In this document: positions 22,052 to 34,123 of the stretch, piece by piece
Numbering within the stretch: the first letter of the stretch is position 1
Layout: every line of letters starts with the position of its first letter
NCBI GenBank assembly: GCA_028583605.1
Contig: CM053333.1
Location: 25,027,302 to 25,091,301 of the forward strand
Source of the DNA: Dastarcus helophoroides
Taxonomy: Eukaryota > Arthropoda > Insecta > Coleoptera > Bothrideridae
Length of the DNA: 64,000 nt
Direction of reading: 5' to 3'
Notes under the pieces: model-generated
The model's input: the letters and a program-made list of their open reading frames with translations, nothing else
Told to the model about the DNA's origin: nothing
Databases searched by the model: none
Translations under genes and position numbers: made by a program

Positions 22052-23826
22052 AAGGTTTACAAAATTTTTGTATTTAATTTTAAAAAAAGTCTAAATATTG
22101 AGTCTTTAAAAAAAACACACAATTTAAAAAATCTAAATTGCTGGAAAATAAAATTACAGAAAAATTTATAACAATTTGAAAGATGGCTGAATTTCCAAAA
22201 ATATTGCAATTTTTAAAACATCCAAATTTTTTAAAAAAGGAAAAATTTGAAAAAAGTAGAAATTGTAAAAAATTTTTTTTGAGAAATGTCGACATTTTTA
22301 TAAAAAATTAAAATTCCAAACAAAATCAGTCGAAATTCTAAAAAAAAATCAGATAAATTAAAAAAATCAAAATTTTGACAAATGGTCTAATAACTCAAAA
22401 ATGTGATTTTTTAAAAAAGTCAAAAAAATTGGAAAATTGAATACGGGGAAATTTTCAAAAACAGTCGAAATAAAAAAACGTATTAAACCATATTGCGAAA
22501 AAAGTTTCAAATTTTCGAATAAGTCAAAATTTAGAAAAATGGTTAACTTTAAAAAGGTCGAAATTTTTAAAAGGCATTTTCAAAAATAGTTAAAATATTG
22601 GGAAAAAGTGCGGAAGTTTGAAAACAAAAGTTAAAATTTGGAAAAATTTCGAAATTTCAATAAAAACATTTAAACATTTAAAAGTTTGGAATATTTTCTA
22701 AAATGTCGTCTTTCTTGAAAATGTTTACTTTTTGAAAATTTAGTTTCAATTTCGATATTTTTTTGAAAAATTCAACTTTTAAAAAATTTGACATTTTCTA
22801 ACAATTTCGACAATTTTTTGAAAATTTCTTCATTTTCCTGCTTTAATTTTTTTTTCAATTTATTTAACATTTCTCGGCCCAGTTTGGAAATTTTTTTTTT
22901 AGATATAAAAATTTTTTTCTCGAAATTTAAACTTTTTGTGAATACAAACTCTTTCGAAAAAATTAACTCTTTTCAAAATTTCGATACTTTTCTAAAAACT
23001 CTGATAAGAGTAAATATATTAGAGAATCGATATTCACAAACAGTTTAAATTTCAAGAAAAAGGTCGATACTTTTCTAAAAATCTTGACTTATTTGAAAAA
23101 ATTTTCGACTAACTATTTTCAGGATTTTACTTTTTTTGAAAATTTTGATTTTTTCGAAAATTTAGACATTTTTTAAAATATTGAATTTTTTAAAGATTTT
23201 GTTATATTTTCAAAATTTTTGCTGTTTGAAAATTCTCATCTTACTCGGAAATGTCAAGTTTTTTGTGAGCTGGACTTTTTCCAAAATTTGTATTTTTTGA
23301 AGGTTTTAAACTTTTGCAAATTTTCACTTTCTTTCTAAATTAAAAATATTTTCAAAATTTCTATATTTTTTTAAATTATACAAAATTTTGATTGTTCCTA
23401 AAACTGTTGACTGTTAGTTTTCAGCTATTAGTTTTCAAAATTTTGAATTTTTTCACTACATTTTCTTGAAAATTTGGAGTTTGTTCAAAATTCCATTTTT
23501 TTGGAGAATTTCCATGTTTTTTTTTGAATCGGGAAATTTTTTATTATCGAAATTTTTGAAATTTTCGACCTGTTAATTTTTTTTAAATTTCATTTTAGAA
23601 AATTTTAGAAAATGTCGACAATTTCATTTGAAGTGTTGACTCTTATTAGGAAATTTTAAAACTGTATCAAAATTTCAATTTTTTTAACTTTCCAATCAAA
23701 ATTTTCGATTTTCTAAAAAATGTTCTATTTTTTCAAAATGTCAGCTACCCAAAATTGTTTTTTGGAAAATATTAACTTTAAAATTTTAACAATTTTTTGA
23801 ACTTTTCTAGTAATTTTCTTCAATAT

Positions 23827-24200
23827 TGTTACAGGCTTATCGGTTCGAATTGTGAATTACGTGTGAAGTATACCACTTTATTACTAAACTTAACTTGGAT
23901 CACCACAATTGAACAATTAACTCACTTATTATTAACTTCTACTAACTCACTAATTACACTGACTCTAACTAACTGACTTGAGGGAAAGCTGACCGCCTTT
24001 TATAGTTTTGGCTCCCGGCTTCTAGAACTTTTCGGCAGATAAGGCTTATCGTTTGCCGAAATTTCTGGAACGTTTATCTGCCGCTTGTTTCGTTATCGCG
24101 GCCGCTTTCCCCTTCTCAGATCCTTCTAGAAACTTTTTTTATTTACTAAATTCTACAATTCTATTCTAAATTCTATTCCATCTATTTACATTGCGTTACA
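23827..24200 (-). mobile_element. solo Gypsy LTR, antisense
   Basis: 374 bp, TGTTACAGG...GCGTTACA on the + strand, flanked by ATAT (23823-23826 and 24201-24204). On the minus strand it matches the Gypsy LTRs at 11417 and 14884 along its length, including the TATA box (complement at 23997-24004). No internal region is present, so it is a solo LTR of the same family. Confidence 0.92.
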
Positions 24201-25391
24201 ATATCAAGACTTTTAAAACAATTCGTTTTACTTTGAAAGTTGGACCAAACATTTTTCAATTTTTTTAAATCTCGTTTATTTTTCAAAACCTTGACCATTT
24301 TTGAAATTTTATTCCACTAATTTCCAAGATTTTAAAGTTTTTGAAAAGTACAAATTTTTAAAAAAAATTCTTCAAATGTTCAAATTTTCAAAATGTCAAT
24401 TTCATCAAAGAGTTGAAATTTTTTTAGAATTTTGATTACTTTTTAAAAATCTGGGGAATTTTAATTTTCCATAAAAATTTTTACATTATTCAAAATTACA
24501 ATGTTTTCGAAAATTTTAACATTTTTTTGAAAGTTCTCATTGTTTTTTAAATGTTAACCTTTTATTTGAAAATTAAGATTTGACTTTTTGTATTTTTTAA
24601 ATTTCAACTGTTTTTAAAAATTTCGTCTTATTTTCTAAAATGTAAACTTTTTCAAAAATTTCGTTCTGTCCAAAATCACAATATCTTTCGTTTCGAGATA
24701 AAATTTAAAGTGTAGACCATTTTTTGGAAATGTTATTTTAAAACTTCAATCATCCCAATAAATTTTTTATTTTTGTGAAAATTTGTGTTTAAAAAAACTC
24801 TATTTTTTAAAAACCAAATTTTAAACCACAAAATTCGAGAATTGTTTCAATAAATTTCAAGTTTATCGAAATTTCTTCTATCTCTTTCTGAAACTTTCCA
24901 GTTTAAGTTCAAAAGTTTTATTATTTTTTTTTAAGTCAACGATTATATGAAAATTGAAAGTTTAAATTCAAAATTTCATCTTTTTTCAAAATTACAAATA
25001 TTTTTGAAAAATTCGCCACTATTTCCAATTTTGGAATTTTTAAAATAGTCGATTTCTTCAATGTTGGAACTTTCTTTTCAAAATACCCATGCTATTTAAA
25101 ATCTTAGCTTTTTTCTGAAAATTTTAACATTCTACGAAAATTTTGACTTTGATATTACGTAAAATTTCAAATTAGAAATTTTACCACTTTCGCGCTAAGA
25201 AATGGCATTGGATAGCGCCATCTGTGCTTTATCTCTCTTACTCAGTATTGAATCTTACAAGAATCATATGTTGTCAGTACTTCTAGACTTTCGACTATTT
25301 CGTTGTTGTTCTCGTTGATCGGGGATTTCCCTGTTACTTGAAATCTCAAAAATATACCTCATTTCCTTTTAGAATGTTTATTTTATCTAAC

Positions 25392-27932
25392 ATGTCTGGA
25401 TACTTACATCCACTGTTATTTAAAGCGTGGGTAGAAGGTTTCCCAGATAAAACACCAAAGGTTTGTCAACAAGAGTCTAATTTATTCTGGACAACCAACA
25501 AATAAGTTTTCAAAAATGATGGCAATGCTTTCGGAAAATTTGTATCTCAAAAAATAAATGATTTAAAACAGCTTGCTGCTAAGAAAAGAAACCAACATGC
25601 TCGTTTTTTTTTAAACAGGTTAGTTGGCACTTTATTTCTAAATTTTTTTGTTCAAAATATTATTATCAATATTTTAATATTATTTTTAAGTAATTGTTAT
25701 ATATACAATTCTATTTAAATAAACTTATAAGTTACGCATATTTTGCTGTGTATGCTAAGCTATAATCAAAATCACTTCTTACAGCAAAATGTGTCTGGTG
25801 GACCGCTAGCTTTGATGGACAAAAACTCAACAGATTTTTCTGTCCCATTATGCACTAGAGAAGTCGATATGGCGCACAGACTGATTCCAAAAGAGGCGAT
25901 TCCTGATAAATCACAATTAACATGTCATCCTACTCCAGTACAAGATGCAATTAAAAAAAAAATTCATTGGTGGAGAGTAAATTAAATACAAGTATTTTAC
26001 GTCGGGATTTTGGTCTTGGAGGACTCAAGATCAATCAAGAAATCACTAAATTGCAAAAAAACCTCGGTGAAGCTAAAAAACAACTTGCTAATAAAAAACG
26101 AAACGCTGAATATCAAAAAAGTTTCAGAAAACAAAGACAGGCATTGATAAAAGATGTTATTAAGAATCCAGATGTAAAACAACAATTAAATGTGTACGAG
26201 ACAGTGGGTCGCCCTCGTTTGGAGAAAGTCAACCTGAGCTGTTGAAAGTTTTAGCAGAAATTGCGAGCTTTGGAGGTGGTGCAGATAAGAAACGCCGAAT
26301 TGAAATGGTAAGAAGTTGTAGAACTCTAGATGACTTGGTCAAAGAACTAGAGACGTTAGGTTTCAATCTATCACGAAGTGCTACGTATCTTCGTCTTTTA
26401 CCTAGATGTTCTTCTACAATTCAAGGAAAAAAACACGTAGTAACAGTTCCGGTAAAACTGGCGAGAGCAACAAATGATGAACACAAAAGCCACCCCGATG
26501 ATAAATTTTGCACTGCTTTTATCCGGGATATCGAGTCTCTCGCCTCCATGCTTGGGCCTGCTCAGGTTTTCTTGTCACAGGACGACAAAACGCGCATTCC
26601 AGTTGGTAAAACTGCTGTAGAAAAACAAGCACCCTTTCTGATGCATATGGAATATCGAGTACGACTACCAGATCACGACTGGGTGGTGGCAGAAAAACAT
26701 AAATTAATACCTTCAGTATATGCTGGCATTGAAATTAATACTGATGGAATGGGCAAACCTGAAGCAGTGACATACAGTGGACCTACGTACGTTGCAATCA
26801 GATCAGGAAAACCTTCATCATCATCTGCACTCATAGCATCGATCTAGAATATCTTATGGAGCTAGCAGAATTTCAATCCCTGGCCAAAACAGATTATAAT
26901 AATATAAAACCAGTTATAATCATGACTGTTGACGGAGGACCTGATAAAAATCCACGCTTTCCTCAAGTCATCTCTCATGCTGTTTCCCACTTTCGTAAAT
27001 TTGATCTTGATGCTATATTTATTATTACTAACGCTCCCGGAAAAAGTTGCTTCAATCGAGTAGAGCGTAGAATGGCCCCATTGAGTCATCAATTATCTAC
27101 ACTTGTCTTACCATATGATTCTTTTGGTAATCATCTTGATGATCAGCGTCGTACAATTGATAACGAACTTGAACTCAAAAATTTCAAAATGGCTGGTGAT
27201 ATTTTAGCGCAAATATGGAGTAAGTTAATTATTGATGATAAGCCAGTTGTTGCTGAATACGTAGATCCTGGTAGTAATAATATTGATAGAAGTTTAGTGG
27301 AATGGACTCCTGATTGATACTGTAGACATGTAAGAGAATCTCAGTATTTACTGCAAATTATCAAATGCACAGAATTTAGATGCTGTAGAAAATTACGAAG
27401 TAATTTGCGAATGATATAACCAGATGGATTTATTCCACCACCTTATCCTCTTCGACAAGCGCAAACTTTAGATATACCACTTCCTAAAGACCAAGCAAAT
27501 GCTAATTTTTGTCCTTTATTTGTGCAATTATCTCTAAACATTGAAATTCCTAGCCGTCCAGATTTTATTTTAACACCATACGACTTTTATTGTCCTACGG
27601 TTCAAACGCAATTGATTGCACGTACATGTCCAACATGTGGATTGTACTTTGCATCAAATAAAAATGTGAAAATCCATCGTCAATCAGTTCTTAAGTACCA
27701 GTGTGCTCGTACTGAAAATTTTCATCCTATTAAATTATTGCGTCGTCGTCCTGGACAGAGCCTGTGTCTTACATCATATAATAATAATACCCATGATATA
27801 GAATGGTACGACAATGAAGATATTGATATTAAAAAAATTGAAGAGCCTCAAGAGAAACAAAAGGAATCAGTCATTTCGGTAATTGAATCAATATCTGAAT
27901 GGTTAGTCAGTCCGTGGATAAATAATAATTAG
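25392..27932 (+). pseudogene. decayed DDE-like conserved protein
   Basis: Resembles a family of long uncharacterised animal proteins that I recognise by motif but cannot name. A possible first exon starts at ATG 25392 (MSGYLHPLLFKAWVEGF) and has a stop at 25503-25505. A plausible intron runs 25619-25784 (GTTAGT...TTACAG), but exon phases do not match. The main part gives HWWRVN/K, FGLGGLKINQEITKLQKN, VGRPRLE, IASFGGGADKKRRIEM, SRSATYLRLLPR, FLSQDDKTRIPVGKTAV, VEYRVxLPDHDWVV-like EYRVRLPDHDWVVAEKHKL, MTVDGGPDKNPRFP, NRVERRMAPLSHQL, EYVDPG and a C-terminal CPTCGLYFASNKNVKIH zinc-finger-like stretch. The Asp residues in SQDDK and TVDGG suggest an RNase H-fold nuclease core; that is inference. 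Frameshifts lie near 25975, 26225 and 26840, with stops at 27315-27317 and 27417-27419. Confidence 0.7.
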
Positions 27933-28114
27933 AGTTTTGATTTATTACCTAGTTTTTTCAACACCTTAGGTTTTACTAAACTAATTCTGGTCAAAACTAT
28001 TATAGGTTGATAAGATTAATGTTATTCAAGTGAGTTAATGATATTTATAATAATAAGATGATGATAAAAGGTATTTTTAAAACTAACGGAGTTGTATTTT
28101 ATTGATGGATACAT

Positions 28115-28240
28115 TTCTTACGAAAATTTCTTATTAAGGGGCAGGGGGGAGTAGTTGAAATCTTATGATGTCTTACAATAGGGGGAGAGGGGGTCAAAAT
28201 AGCCCTCAAAACCTCTTACGTAATTTATGAACGGCCCCTA
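28115..28240. repeat. possible small terminal-repeat element
   Basis: Starts near TTAAGGGGCAGGGGGG and ends TTACGTAATTTATGAACGGCCCCTAA. The right end resembles terminal sequences of short DNA elements common in arthropods, but the left end matches only over GGGGC and no clear target duplication is seen. Confidence 0.3.
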
Positions 28241-29990
28241 ACGATTCAGTGATTTTAAGCCTGGTTAGTCTACTTCTTAAGTCTGATTAATTGTATCTGG
28301 GTTTTTACTGTAAAATACGGTGTGTTTGCCTAAATTTTGATTACGTTGACTGTTTTGATTGTTGGTTAAAAAGCTGATTATTTATTATTTGTAACCTTCA
28401 ATACAGGAATAATCCCGAGATCCCGGGATTGAGTAAATGTAATCTCGAAATCCCGGGATTAGAAATAAGGATCGGGATCGAATTCCCTAGTTATAATTGA
28501 CGACTCATGGATGAACATAAGAAATATTACGTCATTTTACAATACATATTTAAAATGTTCTAGCCTATTTATTACATCAGCGATACCATTTTTTAATGAA
28601 CGCACCTTATCCTTAACTGTCAACAACTAGTCATTGTCGTTACAATTAACTATAATTTATTAATACCGCTGCTAATATTTTGCTTATTACCTTGAAAACC
28701 TATACTTATATTAAAGTATGTAAGTGTGTAATATGTTGAAATTAAACGCTACGTCTCAATGTTAAAATTGTTAATGTAATACCAGAGCGTAAGACTTCAA
28801 ATAGAAATATTTTTGTCAAAAAATAAACCTCAAACCTTCAGTAATAACGTTAACTTTGGTAGAAGGACAGCAATGCATTTATAAGATCGTGAGATCTAAC
28901 TTTAGCTTTTTCCTAGAATAGAATCATATTATATTAAACTGGTTTCTAGTAAATTCAACAAAAGCTGTTGTAATTAAACTGACTTAATTAAAGTCTAAAG
29001 CATTATTGTATTATAAATATGTTTTACTATTAAATTTAACAGCTCTAGTTTCATATGCACTAAATTGGAAAAAGTCCAAGTTCTCACAGGTAGTAAAACT
29101 TATTGAACATTTCATTTTTCTACTTTGTAAACTTCATCGTGCTGATAAGTGCCGATGTTTATAGCCGCAAATCGATGCAATAAATAAATAAGTACATAAA
29201 TCTTCATACAGTAGACAAGTAATGTGCGGATCATTAACTTACAAAGTACAGGAAAATTCAGCACGCCAAGAAATTTGTTTCTAAAGTTTATAACTCAATA
29301 AAATATTTCGACGTCTAACCTTCACTTATTACGATGGCGACCTAATTGCGGGGAGCATCTTAAGCTTGATTAGCTGAAAAGTATTGTCCTTTGGATAGAG
29401 TTTCAGAAGAATTAAAAAGCAATAGAGGGTTGAATCCCTAGAGGAGATAGGGATGATGTCTAGTGATTTGTCATGAAACCCAGATGTAATTATGTGAGCC
29501 GCACCAATTCACTTCCCGAATCATTACGTCTGCCAAATCGCATGTGCATTCATTCTTTCTACTTCTCGAAAATGTACTGCCTTCCAAGTCAAGGGCCATT
29601 ACATTGCCTCTGCATTCTCTCAAACTTCCTACGCTTCGACCATTGTCATTAATTAACACCACATTACAAATATGATTACTACGAGCAATTAAATTGTCCT
29701 ATTCTACAACTTTTAATGTGAGTTCAAATCGCAAGTAGTACGCTTTTTTAAAATGTATTTTTTTAGAAATTCTTTCAATTTTAATTTATTCTGACTTAGT
29801 TTCGAAATTTCTACTCTTAATTTCGAAATTTCGACTCTTAATTTCGAAATGTCGACTACTTCACTCGCAAAATTTCGACTTCGGCTCAAAAGTCTGAAAA
29901 AAAAGTCGAAATTTCGTTGAAACGTAAAAATTGTAACAAAAATTTGAAATTTTTAAACTTATAATTTACCTAATAAATTTTTAAGTTACT
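28241..29990. other. intergenic sequence without recognisable gene
   Basis: No gene recognised. The motif AATCCCGGGATT occurs twice near 28425-28460, next to ATCCCGAGATCC. A short AAATTTCGACT cluster lies at 29800-29950, repeating CGAAATTTCGACTCTTAATT. Confidence 0.45.
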
Positions 29991-30168
29991 GATTGACAGA
30001 CAGCGCACTCTCTAAACCGGTGGATTAAGCAAGATGAAATTTCACACAAGTATTCCCCATATTATTTCCTCCCCTTACTACATTAATATATTACTAATAC
30101 CTAAATAACTTATTTTCAATTATATTTGGCTCTGTTTTACGTATAAGTTTTATTGTTATATTATTAAC

Positions 30169-31041
30169 ATGCCAGCCTCGTGTCTTGCATGTAATGCTGC
30201 AGTAACTCCAACAACCCAATCGTTAAAATGCTCAATCTGCAAAAGATATTCACATGCCAAATGTCTAAATATACCTACTTCTGAAGTTAGTCTCATCCTT
30301 CAAGAAAAAATAAATTGAGCTTGTCCGAAATGCACTAAACCTGAAAGCCCTGATCAACCATTATTCGCTGCTTTTATAGAAAATTTATTAAAAAACCAGT
30401 TTGAGCTATTAAAAAGTGACTTAAAAACAGAAGTAAGACAAACTATGCAGGACGAGTTAAAATTGTTGTATGATCGAATTGATAAATTAGAGATTGAACT
30501 GAAGCTTTCAAAAAGGGAAATTGCTGCATTAAAGGAAGCGCAACCCATCGCAACCAGAAATGAGTCTTTCCTCGATTTTGAGGACGTGATGCGGGAATTT
30601 ACAGAAAGACAAAAACGGGCTAAGAATATCATCATCTTTAACGCAGAAGAGGAACAGGGAATTTCGAAGCAGGAAAGCTTAATTCGTGACAGGCGCATGG
30701 TATCGGATATATTGAGAGTTATTAATCCTTCTATTAACGCTGAAGAATTGGAAATACAAAGACTTGGTCATGCCGTAGAAACCAATACATCTAGGCTCCT
30801 AAGAGTTATACTGGCTACTGATTCAGATGTCTCAAAAACTATTAAATTGGCTAAGAATTTGAGAAGCCATGAGCAATATAAACGGATTAGACTTTCATAT
30901 GACAAAACCATAAAACAACAAAATGCATACAAAGCATTAAAAAACGAATTAAATACAAGAACAGCTAATGGAGAAGTTAATCTTAGGATTGCTTACCACC
31001 AAGGCGTTCCAAGGATTACCAACGGAAAGGCTTTAAACTAA
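30169..31041 (+). pseudogene. LINE-C ORF1 (zinc finger plus coiled coil)
   Basis: 291 codons from ATG 30169 with one in-frame TGA at 30316-30318, where the neighbouring context (KIN-stop-ACPKC) suggests a lost Trp codon. The N-terminus has a PHD-like cysteine pattern: SCLACNAAVT, LKCSICKRYSHAKCLNI, then CPKC. It is followed by a leucine-rich helix likely to form a coiled coil (MQDELKLLYDRIDKLEIELK) and an RNA-binding-like C-terminal domain (RAKNIIIFNAEEEQG, IQRLGHAVETNTSRLLRVIL, AYHQGVPRITNGKALN). In CR1-like elements ORF1 proteins bind element RNA. Codons for ORF2 begin in another frame within a few bases of its end. Confidence 0.82.
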
Positions 31042-33918
31042 ATCCCCCCGATTACGAAATAATTTCCCTCCACACATACTATCAAAATGTCAGAGGTTTA
31101 CGATCCAAAATTCTTTTGTTTTATGACAATTTATTATTATGTAATTATAAAATAGTTGCATTAACTGAAACGTGGCTTAACTCAGATATACAATGCTATG
31201 AGTTGTTTCCTAATAATTTCACAGTGTTTCGCAAGGACAGGGAGTATAGTTTTCTCAATGTGACTAGAGGAGGTGGTGTCCTCCTCGCAATTTTTGATAA
31301 ATTTCAAACCTCTGAACTTAATTTTAATCATATAACTGAAGCAATTCCTTTAGTTGATATTTGTGGAGTCAAAGTTACTTTGCACTCTAATGTAGTGATC
31401 TTTGTCTTGGTTATTTATATACCTCCAACCTGTAGAGTTGCTGAGTACGAGCTATTTTTTGAATTACTTGAACACTCTAATTTTGAGTTTAACTGTGACA
31501 AACTAATGATTATTGGTGATTTCAATATTAGAAACTTTAATAACCCAAATGACAACTACTTTATGGCAATCAAGAATTTCATGCAAACTCAGGACCTTCA
31601 TCAATGCAATAATGTATTAAATTCCTCCGACAGGCTGTTGGACTTATTATTATCAAGTTTTAATTGTCATGTTCTGAAATCCACATTTCCTTTAGTTCCT
31701 GAAGATGCATATCATCCTGCGCTTGACATTAATGTTACTCCATCTTGTCAACGGTTTATTAATTTTGATGTTAATCATCAAGGCTATCAAGCCCAATCAT
31801 TTAATTTTAAAAAAGCGAACTACCTACTGCTATATGATTTATTATCTAATATTGACTGGAGTATACTGGAAATATTTAATGATGTGAACATTGCTTGCTC
31901 TACCTTCTACGAAATCCTGACGAATACATTCGAATCTGCTATTCCGAGATATACACAGAAATCAAATTGTCGTACATGCTATCCACCATGGTTTGATTCC
32001 CATTTAATAAAGTTAATAAAATTTAAAGGCAATTTACACAAAAATTATAAGCGTACTCGCAATTCCAATGTATATGAGAACTTTAAATATTATAGAGCAT
32101 TATGCAAAAAAATAGCTGACCAATCTTACAAAGAATATCTCTTGAACGTCCAGAAGAGCATTTCCAATGATCCTAAAAAGTTTTGGTCTTTTATTCAAAT
32201 AAAGAAAGGGAGAATAAGAATTCCTGGTGTTATGTCTTATGGTACTGCACAATTGTCCACTCCTCAAGAGATTGTGGATGGGTTTGCAACTTTTTTTAAA
32301 AGTGTATACATAACACCCAGTAACACTCATAATTCAAATAATACGGCTACCAAATATTTCTCTCATTTTCCTGATACAGTCTCTATTTTGAATATAACTG
32401 AAGCTGAAATATTAAAGGCACTAAAACGGTCAAAGGATAAGTTTACTTCTGGATCAGATGACATTCCCAGCTTTTTGCTGAAAGATTGTGCTAACGTGTT
32501 TTCTAAACCGCTCACTATTCTATTTAATTTGTCTCTAAAAACATCTGAATTTCCGTCGCTGTGGAAACAGGCATGTATTACTCCAGTGTTTAAAAAGGGT
32601 ACTACAATGCAAAAAAGCAACTACAGACCAATTTCGCTACTTTGTAACTTTGCAAAGATATTTGAGTCGATTTTATACATGCATCAATAAAAAATTTTAT
32701 ATCTGAGAATCAGCATGGTTTCGTTGAGAAACGATCTACTGTAACAAATTTAGCTTCTTTCTCTCAGTATGTGGCTGAAATCATTGACCGTCATGGACAA
32801 GTTGATTGTGTATACACAGACTTTCAAAAAGCCTTTGATCAAATTGATCATTTTATTCTCTTGCAAAAATTGCAACTTTATGGATTTTCAGACCGGCTGA
32901 TACACTTTTTTATGTCATACCTAACAAATAGGGAGCAATTTGTCAAATATCGAAATTTTAAATCTAACACGTTCAGCCCAACATCGGGAGTTCCACAAGG
33001 CTCAAATCTCGGTCCTTTGATCTTTATCTTATTCATCAATGATATTGTTTCTGTTATAAAATCATCCAAACTACTTTTTGCAGATGACTTAAAATTCTTT
33101 AGTTCCGTATCTTCTAATGAGGACTGTGTATTAATTCAGAAAGACATTGATGCTGCTGTTAAGTGGTGCAATGTTAATCGGCTTTCTTTAAATATATCTA
33201 AATGTAATGTTGTTTCCTACTCAAGAAAAATCAATATAATCAAGCATGAGTATGAAATTAATAGTGTCATTTTAAGCAGATGTGAATCCATAAGGGATCT
33301 AGGAGTTATTATGGATAGTAGTTTTAACTTTGCTTTGCACATTACTGAGGCACTTTCATCAGCATATAAAACATATGGTTTTCTGTGTAGAAATTGTAAG
33401 GATTTTAAAAACAAGAAATCTTTAGCATTATTATTTCAGTCGCTAGTACTAACACGTCTTGAATATGGCTCCCTTATCTGGTTCCAATATATAATACTCA
33501 TATCACAGCGTTAGAGTCAATTCAAAGGCGTTTCTTCAAATTCTTGTGTTTCATTCAAGATGGTGTCTACCCAGCTAGAGGCTGTGACCATAACGTTCTT
33601 TTAAATCGCTTCAATTTTATCAGTCTACAAACCCGAAGAATAACACATGGAATGAATTTCTTATACGGACTCCTTAATAATTGTATAGATTGTCCAGACT
33701 TACTTTCCAAGATTAACTTTTTGGTGCCAAGACAGAGTGCAAGATAAAAACAAATGTTCTATTGTGAGAATAGTCGTACTAACGCTATGGACAGGTCTCC
33801 ACTAGTGATTCTCACAAAATATGCTAATGGTGTTGCGGACAGTTTTGATTTCTATTTAGACAGTCGGGCCAAATTAAGAAAAACTATCGAAGAGACGTTT
33901 AACCACATTTTCTTATAA
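31023..33918 (+). pseudogene. LINE-C ORF2 (endonuclease and reverse transcriptase)
   Basis: Open without an ATG upstream of 31116. The first block (to 32690) gives the APE-type endonuclease: YYQNVRGLRSKILLFYDNLL, ALTETWL, GGGVLLAI, LMIIGDFNIRN and a degraded C-terminal D-H. The polymerase start follows (KSNYRPISLLCNFAKIFES). A frameshift near 32686 is followed by NQHGFVEKRST, motif A YTDFQKAFDQIDH, motif B SGVPQGSNLGPLIF and motif C FADD in LLFADDLKFF. A second frameshift lies near 33495 and a TAA at 33745-33747 precedes the C-terminus, which ends at 33918. It would nick target DNA and prime reverse transcription there. Few lesions suggest a fairly young copy. Confidence 0.87.
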
Positions 33919-34086
33919 TTAATTTACTTTATTTATCTAATAATTAGAGTTTTTTCCGGGTAATTATTTTGTATAATTGATAATTATTTATTTTTTCTTA
34001 TGATCAAGTGCATCTACTCCCATCAATTTTTATTTTTTATTTTGTTTCTGTAATTGAGACCTAAACCCTGTTGAAATATAATAAAC

Positions 34087-34087
<1 letters not shown>

Positions 34088-34122
<35 letters not shown>
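34088..34122 (+). repeat. (TTA)n tail of LINE-C
   Basis: About 12 TTA units directly after CTGTTGAAATATAATAAAC, the 3' tail of the retrotransposon. Confidence 0.9.

Positions 34123-34123
<1 letters not shown>

Larger units (their letters stand above)
20641..25180. repeat. degenerate AT-rich AAAATTTCGACTTTT-type block
   Basis: About 4.5 kb of loosely repeated words. The orientation is mostly AAAAAGTCGAAATTTT on the + strand from 21430 to about 22680, then mostly AAATTTCGACTTTTT to 25150, so the bias flips near 22.7 kb. No gene. A 71-bp short element (21981-22051) and a solo LTR (23827-24200) are inserted in it. Confidence 0.6.
29991..34122 (+). mobile_element. LINE-C, nearly complete CR1/jockey-like retrotransposon
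   Basis: Two-ORF non-LTR element on the + strand. ORF1 is at 30169-31041 and ORF2 at about 31020-33918. A short 3' untranslated part ends in a (TTA)n tail at 34088-34122, as is usual for CR1-like rather than poly(A)-tailed elements. The exact 5' end and target duplication were not found; the start given is where AT-rich background gives way to distinct sequence. It is inactivated by one stop in ORF1 and by two frameshifts plus a stop in ORF2. Confidence 0.85.

Noticed and set aside
25619..25784. A confirmed intron in the DDE-like pseudogene
   Set aside because: Splice-like GTTAGT and TTACAG are present, but the flanking frames are out of phase and other frameshifts exist. Kept only as a possibility.
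28425..28480. AATCCCGGGATT repeats as a transposon terminus
   Set aside because: Only two short copies close together and no partner end or target duplication.
29471..29662. A 63-codon cysteine-containing frame on the minus strand
   Set aside because: No recognisable motif, no conserved context and a length expected by chance.
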